Shown in pieces: positions 29,301-42,215 of a stretch of 64,000 nucleotides of DNA. The first letter of the stretch is position 1; every line of letters starts with the position of its first letter. The notes below the pieces were generated by a model that saw only the letters and a program-made list of their open reading frames with translations, ran no database searches and was not told the DNA's origin. The translations under genes were made by a program, and so were the position numbers. This stretch comes from [Phialemoniopsis] sp. UDSM-2020 (taxonomy: Eukaryota > Ascomycota > Sordariomycetes > Thyridiales > Thyridiaceae): contig JAEILZ010000006.1 of NCBI GenBank assembly GCA_018873225.1, positions 1,426,001 through 1,490,000 on the forward strand. Direction: 5' to 3'.

Positions 29301-31640
29301 GTCGCACACAAATTACCCCTGGGCCCTTGCATCAGCGTATTGTTTCGCTTGCACCGGCGATACCTTAGCTGAACCTCCTGGCGCCCCACCACCTCCGCCC
29401 ACGTTTGGTCACCAAGGGCAGATCCCGCCAATCTCTCAACGTCACTCTTTGCTGCCCCCCCTTGAAAGACAAAATGAGGGCAATTGCACATCATCTCGAT
29501 CGCGGACCTACTGGCCCTGATTCAGACATCATCCCCTCCTCCACCCGCCTTCCAATTAGACCTGCGATCTGCCTCGTTTCTCGCTGCCCTAGGCCAATTG
29601 CTTCATAGCCTCGCTCGCTTGCGAGACATCGCACTCCCAACCCCGCACGCGCTACCAAAGCTCGATCTCTTGAAGCTTTTCGCTCCCTCCCGTCGTCGCA
29701 TTCCGCGCCTGGCATTCCATTCCAGTCGAGGCACCAAGAGAGCTCATGTTGTACCTACTATGATAGCTTCCCAAGCTCCCCTCTCTCATGATACGTAGTG
29801 TGACGCTTATGTAGCTAGCCCCAAGCTCCATCCAAGCTTCCATTGGCATGCACTTTGTTTTGGGGGTCCTGCTTCTGTGTTTGTTTGAGGGCATTGGCTG
29901 TTGCCAAGGGTAAAGTAAATAACAGACATGGCTTGCGCCTGGACTGAGCTCTGGGCAAGCCACCTCCTGCCATTGAATCCTCAATGGCACGAGAGACGAT
30001 GCATAAGTGCGCAGAAGGAGAAGGTTTGCGATTAGTATGCAATTGAAACAAATGGGCCTTGACCGAAAGCACCATGCAGGTTTGTACTCGTACCGACGGA
30101 CGCATGCAGCATTCTGACCGGATTGCTTATGTCTATCTGCATGTATCCATCTGGATGATCTGTCACATATGCAATTGTGAACACGTCGAGAGCTGGACCA
30201 ACCCAGTCCTCGCTGTGTTGCTATCGACACGAACAAGATGAATGCGCCTCAGCCTTGGAAGATATCCCAATCCAACCTCGTGCCTCAATTCGCCCCTATC
30301 TAGATCGCATCGCATCGCATCGAGCACCGCCGTGCCTGCCCCCCTTCCCGCTGGCCACACCACACCACAACATCCTTAGCCAGAAGATCATCAAGCGCCA
30401 GCCCATCCCAAGAGCGTTGTCCTACTCATGCATCCGCATCACTAGCCCCCTTCCCCGCCTCGCACATGGTTGTTCTACCCCTTCCATCAGCATAAGATTC
30501 CTCTGGCAAAGGCGCAAGCTACGCACTCGAGGCACTTCATACTTTTGCGCCGTCCCTCTGGTTGGCCCAGCACGCGAGGCTGGCTGGACCACCAATGCAC
30601 GCAGCACGCTGATATCATCGCGCATGCACGGACAGCCGCCGGCCCCCCCCCCCCCCCCCCCCCCCGCGTTGCGGGGTACAAAGTGTGTGCAGACCGGCAC
30701 GCGAGCCGGACTCTGCGAACTAAGGCAGGTCGGTCGGGACACCACCGCAACCGCCAGCATGGAAATGGATGCTCTATCCGCTTTCTCTCATGGCACGACA
30801 TGCACGATAGTGGCCCCCCGAGTGCTCCCCGCCTGTTGGCTGGCGCAAAACCATGTTTTCCGGTGTCGCGATTGTTTGTTATCATGATGGACAAGTTCAA
30901 TATCACATGCTTGCAACTACTCACGCTCCGCCAAGCTCAGATATCACAAGATTGTAAAAGATCAGACACGAAAGTGATTAGAACCGTAGCAACGCCCTTT
31001 CTTTTGCATAATAAAAAAAACGACCCTATTAAAACATACATAGATTACATACCGTTGCTGCATGTTTTCGACTTATAGACCTGATGCCAGCCAGCCAACC
31101 TGCAGTGAAAAGGGCCCTGCTCTGTCTCGCTTCGTACGGTATCTCTCGCTATCATGACAACTGAGAAGACGTGGAACCTCCGAAACCCCCCCTTTGTTCG
31201 TATTTCCCGCCCCATGCCTCGAATAAAAAACAGGATATAAAAAGGGACGCCAGCCGCCATGCAATACCCTCCTGCCAAGGAATAGGAACTTGCTTTGACA
31301 ACGCTAAAGACGAGACTCCCCTCGCTGCCCCTCCCCCGTGTGGTAATAAGACCCTTAACCGTCTCTACCAAGTCAAGAGGGAGGAATAAACGCCGTATGA
31401 TATCGTCCACTGCCACATATAGAAGAAAAGAATGATTCGTGCCTGAGGATGTCTCCAAGGACACATGCAGGTGAGCCCTGCCTTGATCCCCATTTCAAGT
31501 AGAGCCACCTGCAAAGTCCGGCTACTTTCCTGTGCGTCATGACAACTCTTGAATGTCAATATTAAGAACCTGCGAAGGCTCAAATGCGTGACGACGAGTT
31601 GGTGCAGGTATGTTTTCTCGTCCACGAGCCAGTCATATGT
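26333..31640. other. 5.3-kb gene desert upstream of the GDS1-type gene
   Basis: The longest region without a supported gene. It lies between the start of the GDS1-type gene and the 3' end of NOT1, both on the minus strand, so it should contain the GDS1-type promoter and leader. The TGGCTGGC/GCCAGCCA motif recurs (for example 28633, 30570, 30835, 31085). There are alternating GCATGCATGC stretches (27160-27177), CATCG tandem units (30306-30320) and a C23 run. The longest frames (28951-29520, 29652-30236, 30177-30887) are low-complexity without family features. A non-coding transcript or a multi-exon gene of small exons cannot be excluded. Confidence 0.5.
30643..30665. repeat. Homopolymer of 23 C residues
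   Basis: An uninterrupted C23 on the + strand (G23 on the minus strand). It could form an i-motif or G-quadruplex and is prone to length errors in sequencing, so the exact count should be treated cautiously. It lies in the gene desert, about 4.3 kb upstream of the GDS1-type start. Confidence 0.9.
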
Positions 31641-34600
31641 CTACTGGCGTTGTTGGACAATTGCGCCGAAGCGTTCGGCCAGCTAGTCAATGAGTTAGCA
31701 ACATGAGTGATAAATAGTTTGTCAGCAAAAGGCACATACCTCGGGAGCTGCCTTGATAAAGGGCAAGTCAAAGAGCATGTACTTGTCGTTCTTGACAAGC
31801 TCAATCATAGTGACCAGCAGACCCCAAGGCTGCGGCCAGAGCCCGAGAGATCGCTCCAGAAGAACTCGGCAAATTTGTTCGCGCACCTCCATCTCCTCCG
31901 GATCTGCCATGTCGTGGCCAAAGATGTCCATCAGTGCCTGGCTGAAGAAGTTCGTGTGTGCATTGACGAATCGCAGTTGGTTGACCATGCCAGTAATGAA
32001 GAAATATCGCGCTTCCGAAGACAGCTCGTGCAGGATCATGGACAGAGTTGAGATATCCGAGGCTCCGGCAACGAAGACTGGGCCACCTTTCTGAGCGCGA
32101 GCAACGGCAAACGCTCCGACGTGCAGAATCAGGGCATCTACCAGCGGCAGGTTGACATTGTATGGTACGTTGCCAAATCCTGTAAAGCCCACATCAGACC
32201 TCTGAATTGCGTGCGTGATGTGGGCGATGGCATCCTCCGAGGGTCCTGATTGAAGAGCCTGGTCCAGAATTGCCAAGAGTCCGGCTTGGCTTAGGACGGC
32301 GGCAGCATCCTCAGCGACGCTCGGGGCATCGCGGGACTCTTCCATCCTGTCGATGCGAAGACCAGGTTGCAAGGGGTCGGGCATCTTCGAGTTTGGCATC
32401 GGGCTGGCGAAGAGAACCATGTTAAGGAATTGCGTGCAGTGCGACGGGATGCTCTCGCAAAGCCTGGTATGGCTGGCCACCAGATATTGCGGGAAGTCGT
32501 GTTGCAGGACAACAAGGAGTTTGAGGGTGGCCCGGTAGATATCCTTGGCGACATTGGAAAGTTCCGTCTGCTTGAGCTGTTCGCCAAGATGGTCGAGGAG
32601 CTGGCAAAGGATGGCTGTGAAGGGTGCCCATCCAGCATTTGAAGGCAGCTGGAGCAGGAGTGGGAGGAAGAATCGATGCTGGATCAAAGACAGCCAGCCA
32701 TAAAGGAAACCAGGGAACAGCTTCGGCCCAAGATCGTTGAATCTAGCAGCGAACTTGAGGATGATCTCGTTGCGATCCACATCGGAGAAGTGCTCGGAAA
32801 GTGCGTTGACCTCATGGAGCAGCATAGAAAACAGCCGATAGAACACTCGCTGGTTGAAATGCTCGCCGCGCTGTACATGGTGGTAGTTAAGCATCAGGAC
32901 GCCGACGGCCAGGATATGATCGAGATACTCTGCACGGGCAGAGTTGCTCGTGGTCTGGCTGTCGTCCGAAGTGTTGAGGAACAAGGCAATCAGGCGAGCA
33001 AGCGAGTCGACAGCCGCGTAGCCCTCCACAAGGCTACCGCCGGCTTGCATGTTGGCCTCGAACCTGTCGACAGATTTCTCGATGGCAAGCCGGGTGAAGA
33101 TCAACGAGTCCTCCTTGTTTGAGATGATAGCACGGGAGTGCATTTGCTGAATGAAGATCGCGATAAGCTTCTCCGAGGCGTTGGGATTGCTGCACAAGTG
33201 AATCCACTCGTCAAACACGTATTCCATCTGCTCTTGGCGAGTAGCATTTGGTTCGCTAGGAACAAGGGTAGACGAGGGAGTCTCTCTGAGCGCGATCATC
33301 TTTGACTTGAACTGCTCTCCGTGGGCGACATTGGGATCCTCCATTACCCAGGTCCAAGCCTCCTCCAAGCTGTCTGCAAAGTCGGCATACATTGCCAGCG
33401 GGCCCTCATTAAGGAACACAATGTCGATAAGCTGGTCGAAGAACTCGAGGGAGCTGTCCTTTCGTTGTTTCAGGGCAGAGGCGACAGCAGAGTTGATGTT
33501 CCTCCAGTCCAACAAGTCGGTGCCGAGCAATGCTGAAATAAGCGGCAGATGCAAGAAGACATTGCCCGGCTGCTGCTGGAAGATCATATGAACGCGGTGG
33601 CTAAGTGCCGGGCCTGCCATCCTGCGCAGCGATTCGAGTACATGCACAAGACTCTCGACCATGATGGTGCTGTCCAAGGGTTGGAACAGAGTATGGCAGA
33701 CGTGCTCCGCAGCGAACACCGCATACTCCTCTCCGTGTTGTCGGAGTTTGATGATCGTCTGCATCAAGGCGTCGACAATGTCGATAATTGCAGATGACCT
33801 TGGCAATTCACTAAATTGTTCCACGTTGGTCTCCATGGCTGCACGCTGCAGTTCCGTCAGAAGCTTCTGTACCCTCTCCACCAGCACGCGCGTGTCGAGG
33901 CTAGGGGCAGCTTGTCGGCCGTTGACCATAGCGCCGCCATGAGCCTGAGGATACTGCTGGAGTTGGGCGCCGATGTTGGGCACGGCAGGCGTCTCTGCTG
34001 GCGTCGGAATATTGGGCACCGAGCTATATTGGTCTTGGAGAACCTCGTTAGTAATGGCACGAGTCGCGTCGGACGTTGAGGGCATATGCGACGACACCGC
34101 CGGGCCGGTGGCCGACCGAGGTTGCCGGGCAAAGTCATCATAGATAGCCATCTGTTCAGGGTTCAAGCCACCCATGCTCGGCGAGAGCTTGTACGGGTTA
34201 GGAATCGTCCATGCCCATCGACTGAGACCAGGGTCCACGTAAGGTTCGTTAGGCCTCTGGATATGATGGCGCCGTCGAGCCTCGAGCTCAGCTTCGATCA
34301 TCTCTTCAATCTCGGGAATGGCCCGCTCCTCGGTGGACTTCTCGATGATGCTGGATGCCAAATCGAGGTTTGACGTAACACACATTATGACAGTACCCTC
34401 AGGAAGGCCGCCCTGAGCAAGGTCGCTGGAATAACTACGCATGTAGTTCGTGAAATTGGCTCTCAGCGGCTCCTTGGAGGTCACCAGGGCCAGACTTCCA
34501 GCAGTGTGCTTGACCATGTTGATTGCTGCCGTGCGAACACGGTTCTCGTCAGGCTCTGTGGCAAAATCCTTGTGGATCATCTGCTGCGTAGCAATGGCGG

Positions 34601-37600
34601 CAATGGCCACTGAGCGGTCAACGACGGGCTGGATGATATCTTGGAGGGCCCGTGTGAGTGCGTTGCGGACGATCTCGTGTAGCCGAGTCTGGCTGACTAT
34701 GACCTCGCTAACGCTAGGGATCGAAAGATTAGGGCCCAGGTCGGGGATGGACGGGGCGATGGCGTGCGACGACAGGGCACTGCCCACGCCAGAGCCGATG
34801 CCGTTGAGAGACATGTTCTCAAAGGACTCAAGGGCCGTCTCGGGAACACCAAGATCTGGTACTTCATCGACGGGCACTCTGTTCAAGATCTCCCCGGAGG
34901 GCTGAATGGCGGTGTGGTCTACACCCAATCCTTTGCACAGTACCTCAATCTCAAACTTCTGATTGAGTTTAAGTTCCGCATTGTGGTACAGCTCCATCAG
35001 AAGGTGGATAATATCCATCAACCAAGGGTTCGGCGGGCGGAAGACATTTGATGATGCGCCAGTTATCAGGACTTTGCAGACGAAAGGAATGACAACCAGC
35101 AGACGCTTCGTATCGTGGGCCTCAATCAGTAGCTGCTTGAATGCGATATTCTTGTGCTTGATGGGCTTGTCTCTGGCGAGGGTCAGAAGGCCAAGCCAGC
35201 CACCCAAATTCTTGAGATGGGTCCTCTCAAGAGCCTTCTGCATCGTGGCCTCCGAGTTGATCATTCGCTGAAGGCTGATGTATGTCTCGCGAAGGACTTC
35301 TCGCCACAAGGCTTTGTCCTCGAACTGCTTGATCAGATCAAGGTAGACATGATGATAATTGGGCTGCATCTTGGCGCGCTCCTCTACCAGGTGGCTTGCG
35401 AACCATTGTTGATGCCTATCATCGAGAAGCTGCCGCAGCTCTCCGAACATGCTCTGTAGCGTGGTCTCGGTGATGTTGTTGAGGACGAACTGGATTTTGT
35501 CTTGGGTGTTACCAGCAGGATCTTCATAAAACAAACCAGGAGGAATAGGGTCGACATTGACGGCGGTGAAAGGTGGAAGCGGTTGCTCGGCCCCAATGGC
35601 ATCCTCGCTGTTTCCATTCGTAAGGGCCTCGCCACCCAATGCTGCCGCACCGTTTCGGCTTCGCCCCATTTTCTCATCATGGCTGCGTACAACATCCTCG
35701 GCCTTCTTCCAAGCCTCGGTGCCTCTAAGGCCGGGTATCTGGAGAAGTTGGTCGCAGAACCCTGGCCATTCCCTGAATCGAGAGAATAGCTGCATCAAGG
35801 CTTGCAGGCCAAACTTATACATGGGATGGTCTGGTGGATGGTCTCTGACTGCTTCGAGGATCATCCCAAGACCAATCTGTAGGGGAAGGTCGGAAATGAG
35901 TTTATGGGAGATGATGCCACCGAACAGAACGGCAGTAGTAGCCAACGCCTCAAGGGGGTAGTCGCTGAAGTGGCTATACTCGTCGAAAAGGCCGTGAATC
36001 ATACAGGCAAACACGTCCTGATCAAGCGGATCGCGTGAATGCTTGTAGCGTTCGAGAATTTCGACGATCGTTCGTACTTGAATCTCGTCTCCGTACATCT
36101 TTTTGTAGTGCTCCTCCATCTTACTGTTTGCAGCCGAAGGCAAGGCATTCCCATTTTGGCCGTTTGCATCGATTATATCATCATAGCCCTCTCCGTAGTT
36201 GATGAGGCGAGGGTAGACGGTGATGCAGCTGCGCTGAACCAAGATCAAGTCCGGCACTGGCGTCTTAGGCAGGAAGTCCTCGAGGATGTTGAGCAACGTA
36301 GACACGGTCCGGACTTGGAGAGGGATGCTATTCTTGGCTCCCTGAGTTTGACCCGATGCACCATCAGGGCGCTGCGACTGCAGTTCTTGGCTCGACTTGA
36401 TGATTAAGAACTGGATGAGCGAGCGGGCAATCTCGGTGCTCCGGTCGGCATTGTTCCGTGCCCATTCTGCCAGGTCGATGAACCCCTCGGCATGCGCGTA
36501 GGCAGTGAGATCAAGTCCAAACCCATTAGGGAGATACGCCAATTCGTTGAGCCACTTGTGCTTGACAGCATGCTCAAACATGACGGGTAGATCCATGGGG
36601 TGCAAGGCATGATTCTCAATGAGCCTCTGCTTTACCCAGTTCTTCTCCTTCCTCCAGGTGCTGTCCAGGACGAAATCGTAGTTGGGACTCCTCTTGGCAA
36701 GGTAATTATCCAGAAGGGAGTTCAACGTGTCTTTCGCCATTTCTGGCCACGGTTTCGGTACACCAATGGCTGAGACAAGGAAGATGTCCAGGTTGGGAAC
36801 CACGACGTCCTGGAAGAGGCGCTTGGCTTCGCGGCTAGTAGATGCATGTAGCGAATGCAGAGCCACATGAAAGATAGCGGACAGAGCGGCAGCCGAGACT
36901 AATGGGTGCTTGATAGCATAGGATGCTCGCTCCTGAATGGCTGCAGGTGCTTGCGCATATGTCTCCAGATCGAAAGTGGTGTGTAGACCAGGAATAGTAG
37001 TTGCATCCAGTTGATCCGGAGTCAAAGAGGCGAAGGCACAAATGAAAGAAAGTTGCACCTCTGGGTTTTCCCAATTCCCGCCCCAAAGCAGCTGAATGTC
37101 CAAAGACCGAGGACTATCACGAGCGATGGGCACCAAGGAGTTGTAAAGACGGAGAAACTGCGAGGAGGAGATGCTGGCATCTTTTCGATCGAAGTGGGTG
37201 ACGACTTCCTGCCACTGGAAGGATGAAGGTACCGTGCGACGCAGTGCAGAAACGAGGACGGCGGGATTATAAAACGGTGTCTGCGAGATCGTCGTGTAGG
37301 TCAGCGCGAGCGCCACCTGTTCCTCGCCAAGCTGAACATTGTTAGGGCGCTTGCGGAGGTATTCGGCGCAACTGTCTTCATCCCGTGTGAAGTCGGATCC
37401 TGCCTTGGATATGTACAAAGCAAGAGAACTCTGCCGTCGATCTGCGAGCACTCGGATCAAATCGAGGGCAGCGAGGACCTCTGAAGGTGGGGTTTGGTCG
37501 GCCAAGGCATAACGCGAATTGACTTTGTTGATCAATTCGGCCTCTGCAGCGGCGTTGAAGTTGGGAGGATGTAGTTGTATGAATCGATCAACCAACACGG

Positions 37601-38403
37601 ATATGAACGTCGGCCTGAGGTCGTGAGGGTCACTGCCATTCGGCTTGGAGAGAAGGTTGAGGAATGTGGGGAAGTTGGTCGACAGGATTGCGTCGGCTGG
37701 AGGAAGGCGTTAGGGCTGTGGCAACGTATAGTTCATAGTTCATTGATCAAGCATACCTTTTGTTTTCAGGTCTGACCGCGGGCCAAGCTTGAAAGCCAGG
37801 GCAAGCGCAGTCTTCTCCAGGGCATCTAATTTGAAGTGCTCCATGAAGGTAGACAGATCAAAATCCCTGAAGAGATCTTCAGTCCCGGTCTCGACAGACT
37901 CGGCGATCTTGCGAGCCTGGTCCACGTCGACGGCTATCTTTTCCATCTCAGCGACAAGGAGCTTGTAGTTGTCCTTGTTGCCCCCCGGCGGGGCCTTGGT
38001 GCCGGGGAATATCGTGGAGCCATTACTCGCTATCAGGCGAGAGACATATTTGGTATACACTTCCATGCCGTAGTCATCGATGAGCTGGATTGAAGGGTAG
38101 GGTCAGCATACGAGTGGATGAGACTGACTCTTGACTCAGGCCACTTACCTTTTTTAATTGCTCGACTTGATGATTCCACTTGGACGGGTCGTCCTTATCG
38201 TCCTTGATGGTGCTCAGGAGTAAGAATACCTGAGCGACCACAATCTTGATCAAGGAGTTGTTCCCAGTGGGGCTACTAGTACTAGGGCTGGCAGCAGCAC
38301 TCAGGCCGCCAGTATAGGACGGATGAGGAGAATGACTAGAGCCGGTATGCAAGCCTTGTGTTGAGTTTGGAGAAAAGGTTCCTGGCCGGGGTGGTGGGAC
38401 CAT
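31641..38403 (-). CDS. NOT1: CCR4-NOT complex scaffold subunit NOT1 (CDC39)
   Basis: Minus-strand exons 38149-38403, 37757-38084, 31740-37696 and 31641-31682 encode 2193 residues. The introns are 38085-38148, 37697-37756 and 31683-31739; all are GT-AG and keep frame. The last exon encodes only 13 residues (LAERFGAIVQQRQ) plus the stop. NOT1 holds the Caf1/Ccr4 deadenylases and the NOT module for mRNA decay and translational control. Order: N-terminal HEAT region (SLIKIVVAQVFLLLSTIKDD); a MIF4G-like Caf1-binding region at about 970-1110 (HHVYLDLIKQFEDKALWREV); the DUF3819/CNOT9-binding segment at about 1260-1400 (PVVDRSVAIAAIATQQMIHK, DFATEPDE); and the NOT1 C-terminal domain from about 1830. 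The length is normal for the family. The N-terminal 40 residues are Pro/Ser-rich. Confidence 0.96.
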
Positions 38404-39512
38404 GGGGTTGTGTGTGAGGGATGGTAGTGGAAGGTGGTGCTGCTATCCTCGACTGGATAGAAACCACTCCCGCTCGCAAAGATAGATAGTGACAAGGGCC
38501 GTGTCGCGATCTACGAAAACATCGAAAGATACCAAGAAAAGGGGTGGTCGAGCTCGAGTCCACGATGATTGACCGTAAAGCGACGCCGTTCTTTTGGGGG
38601 AAGAAGGCGTGACGCGATAAGGTTGGGCGAGGAGTCGTGATGCGGGTGTGCGTGGGAGTCGGGTCGAGGTAGCTGGGAAACAGAGTTTGTAGTTTCGACC
38701 TGGCAGAGCACAGAAGCTGCGAATGTGGGTAGAGTGGGGAGGAGAAACGGAACGAGGATCTCGAGTCGCAGTTTGATGCAAGAAAGTTGTCGGGATGAGG
38801 TTTTGTGGTCGCAGCCAGTTGTGGGATGGCAGCTCTTTGGTGGAGGTGGAGGAGGAGGGTGGTGGTGACTTGGAGGGAGGTGCTTTTTCGAGGTGTGAGG
38901 TCGATGGGAAAATCGGCCTTGTTGTCGCCCTACCAATTGGGAGCCACGCCTTTTCTGACTGATCTGAGAGCTGGCAGTCGAGTGCTGCTGCGTGCACGCA
39001 GTGGGAATGTCAGGTGCCGGCAGCTGGTCCGAGCTCGGCCAGCAGTCTTAGGTAAGCGAAACCAGACCCAAGCTTTGAGGTGACACGGTTTTCAACTGCC
39101 AGTGAAGCCAGTCAGTCCACAGGGCGAGTCAGGTCTTGGCGCACCAGACATGCATGCAGCATTGAGAACAAAGGCTTTGTTATCTTATCATGTACTTGGA
39201 CTTTGATGGATTTCATTGTCTACGGAGCAGCATCCTCACTCCCAACATACGAACAAATATAGTGAAGCCTCGACATCTCACCTATAGTCCTCTGACACTT
39301 GTTCTCCGTAATTCTGTCACCACCATGCCATCAGATCTCTTGCCGCTGCGAATTGCCTTGGCCTTGTGAATTCAGCCAATCCATCGCTCTCAATACTCAA
39401 AGGTACACCAAAAAGTAGTTTACAGCGCCGTGTCTACATCTATGCCTGTCTAACAAACAGTAGAGTCAAATGAACTCTGAGTCTTTCGTTTTTACTCTCC
39501 ACCTACTTAAAC
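38404..39512. promoter_or_regulatory. NOT1 promoter and leader / 3' flank of the sugar transporter
   Basis: 1.1 kb between two minus-strand genes. The NOT1-proximal half reads as C/T-rich leader on the minus strand. Minus-strand frames here (for example 38443-38997) are Ser/Pro/Thr-rich leader translations rather than genes. No repeats or RNA genes were seen. Confidence 0.5.
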
Positions 39513-41184
39513 TTAAGGAGTGGATACTCCGACTCGAAGGCTAGGAGGCATTTCGTTAATGGTGCCGCTCTCGTCCGCCCCCAGGGAACTTCTTTGGTCA
39601 AGTTCCACAGAGGTCGTGGATGGTCTCTCGTGGACACTGGGTGCCACCCTTCTCCTCCGCGCGGTGAACTTTCTGATTCTGCTTGTCAGGCTCTGCAAGC
39701 TGGGCTGGTGGAACGCCTGCTGAATGTCTTCAAGGGAGCGCCCTCGAGTTTCCGGCATGCAGACCGCTAGTACAGCAACCGTGCCTAGAGTAAGCCCGCC
39801 AAACAAGAAGTATGCGCCGAAGGCAGATTTGTCAAGGAGAATCGGGGTTAGTATGGCCACGAGCCAATTGGCAAACTAGTGGGACACGGTCAGTCAGCGT
39901 TGCGACGCCGGGGGTGAAGGATAAGGCACTCACAAAACTCAGTCCCGTGGCAACACAATTCGCTGCAGCACGAGTGTGCGATGGCTGGATCTCGCTTGCA
40001 TAGATCTTTCCAAAGATATTCCACGTCGAGCAGTAGATCAGCCCAAAGGCGAAAACAGTCACGATGACGACCCATTTCGCAGCGCCATATGGGTGTACCG
40101 CTCCCGCGGCGTATAAGGTGCCCATCAGCAACATGCATCCCGCGAGACCAACGCCCCCAGTGATGGCTGACGTGCGTCTTCCCCATTTGTCCGCAAACAA
40201 GAAGGCCGGGATCGAGATGGCAAGCATCAGAATGGCTGACAATCCGGAGGCCAAGAAGGAGGCAGTATTGGAAGGCAGTCCAGCTTGAGCAAATAGGACA
40301 GGGGCGTACTTGAGGAGGTCAGCATCCTGAGGAACTTCGTTTTCACACATACTCTTGAAACTCACGTATATCACTGCATCGATGCCCGAGAGCTGAACCA
40401 TACCCAGCACAAACAGGGCTAGGATGGTTCTGCTGCGGTAGCCACGCCTGAAGAGAAGCAGGAAACTCTGCCAGGGCGAAAGGCTGAGTCTCTGCTCGGA
40501 ATTGGCCATAAAGTCTCGCTCCGCTTCTGCTAGAGAAAAGTCGAGACGTTGCAACGCACGGGTCGCCGCCGGCTGTCGCCCGTGCAGCATCAACCAGCGT
40601 GGCGACTCGGGAAGCGCCAGACAACTCAGTGCAAGTAACACCGCACCCACGCCTTGCACCACGTATGGTAGCCGCCAGGCCATGCTCGAATCAATGTCCA
40701 CAGTCTCGTAGCAGGAGAAGTATCCGAGACAAACACCTAGAGTTGCCATAAACTGCGGCATGCCCACCAACATGCCACGTTGTTTCAAGGGCGCAATCTC
40801 GCAGATGTATACACTCATGTTGCCCAGGTACACGCCTTCGCCCAAGCCACTCAATGCCCTGCCGATCAAGAACTGAGTGAGGGTGCCCGCAGTGCCTTGC
40901 AGTAAGGCTCCGACCGCGAAAAAGGTCGCACCGAGAATGATCACCTTAAGACGGCCAAAGCGATCCGCGAGCTGACCAGCAAATACAGAAGGCGGTCCCC
41001 CAGCAAGCATGATGAGGGAGACTGTGAAACCCAGCATAAATGGTGTCATGGGCCCAACAGATTCCTTAAATTGCGGCATGTTGGTGAGGCCCCCAATAGA
41101 GCCGGTGTCATAGCCGTTGAGGAAGCCTCCTCCGGAGACGAGAGTTGACGCAATAACGTATTTGGGAACCATTGTGAAAACCAT
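39513..41184 (-). CDS. MFS sugar transporter (sugar porter family)
   Basis: Minus-strand exons 39934-41184 and 39513-39875 (intron 39876-39933, phase 0) encode 537 residues. The usual 12 membrane spans are present with sugar-porter signatures: GYDTGSIGGL near the N-terminus, DRFGRLK between TM2 and TM3, GRALSGLGEG, PESPRWLMLHGR before the central loop, DKWGRR between TM8 and TM9, and PETRGRSLEDIQ after TM12. A hydrophilic tail of about 75 residues follows. It imports hexoses or related sugars at the plasma membrane; the specific sugar cannot be deduced. It lacks the long N-terminal tail seen in many fungal hexose transporters. Divergent from the F-BAR gene. Confidence 0.92.
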
Positions 41185-42215
41185 GGCTAAGTTGACAGAT
41201 AGTTGTTGAGTTCAAGAACGCTCTTGACCGGCCAGAAAAGTCTATTCCGTTTTATAGTAGTTTGCTCGGCAACATTTGTAATCGAGAGAGTCTATGACCC
41301 CGCTGCTTGCGTTTTCCGGAGGTGCATCGACCGATCGGGGTGGGTATGATCGACACTCCAACGCCGGGCGTAGGCGGTGTCCTTTTGAATAAGAGACGGG
41401 GTAAAGCAGGCTCTGCAAAAATCCTGACAAGCCAAGAAATCCTTCCTTGGATCTTCTTGCATTGCAATTGGATATGAGACTTGGAGGCTTTACTTTCTTA
41501 AATAGCAGGCTGGTAGGGCCTTGTGCGATCAATGCAGTCAAGTCACCTGGGCAGGAAAAGGTAGTGTAGATGGCTCAAAGTATTCAGTCTCGAGGCCGGA
41601 GGACTGGCTGATGAGACCAATTCTCCATGTACGATGAAGTGACTCCTGTGCAATAGGTAGGTCATGGCCCTGCGCAGGCAAGATAACATCATTCTTCAAC
41701 GGCTTCTCTTCAACATCAATCTCGATGAGCAGCTAACAACGTCATACCGCCCGCGCAGCTTACGGTGGAGGGTGCGCCGATTTTGGGTGTCTGGGCCCCA
41801 CCCCCAAAACCGGGCGACGTTGCCGGCGGCAGCGTGGGGCAATTTCGCACGGGCGGTCCTCCAGTAAAACTCCGGGGGAAGAGGAGCACTTTGAGGCGCC
41901 TAAGCCTTGGCGCCTAGAGTTGCTGGGCAACGCGCCCACGCAAAAGTCAACAATCTGGTCCAGGCGCTCTCCCGTCCCTCATCAATGTAGACACCCTTGT
42001 CACATTCACATTCCAACCCAACATATTACTGCGCACTATTACTTCTGCTATCATCACCAATTTTCATATCCTGCGCTGGTAGTTGGCAGGAAGAAAGAGG
42101 CACGTGAAGGAAACCCTTTCACCTGCGACGTCGACAACTTTAGCGAGATATCAACGGTCGTCTATACAGTACACGAGCATTTGGACGGTCGCATTGCACT
42201 GCCGAGCGAGGCACA
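41185..42215. promoter_or_regulatory. Divergent promoter region of sugar transporter and F-BAR genes
   Basis: 1.03 kb between divergent starts. It contains an imperfect GC-rich hairpin around 41778-41813 (TTTTGGGTG ... CACCCCCAAAA) and the palindrome listed at 41894-41915. No gene is supported. Confidence 0.5.
41894..41915. promoter_or_regulatory. 22-bp near-palindrome between divergent genes
   Basis: AGGCGCC and GGCGCCT arms enclose TAAGCCTT, so the 22 bp read almost the same on both strands. It lies about 300 bp upstream of the F-BAR start and could be a dimeric factor site. The function is unknown. Confidence 0.35.

Noticed and set aside
28951..30887. Frames of about 190-236 codons in the gene desert (28951-29520, 29652-30236, 30177-30887)
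   Set aside because: Low-complexity composition, overlapping each other on both strands; one crosses the C23 run. No domain motifs and no convincing splice architecture.
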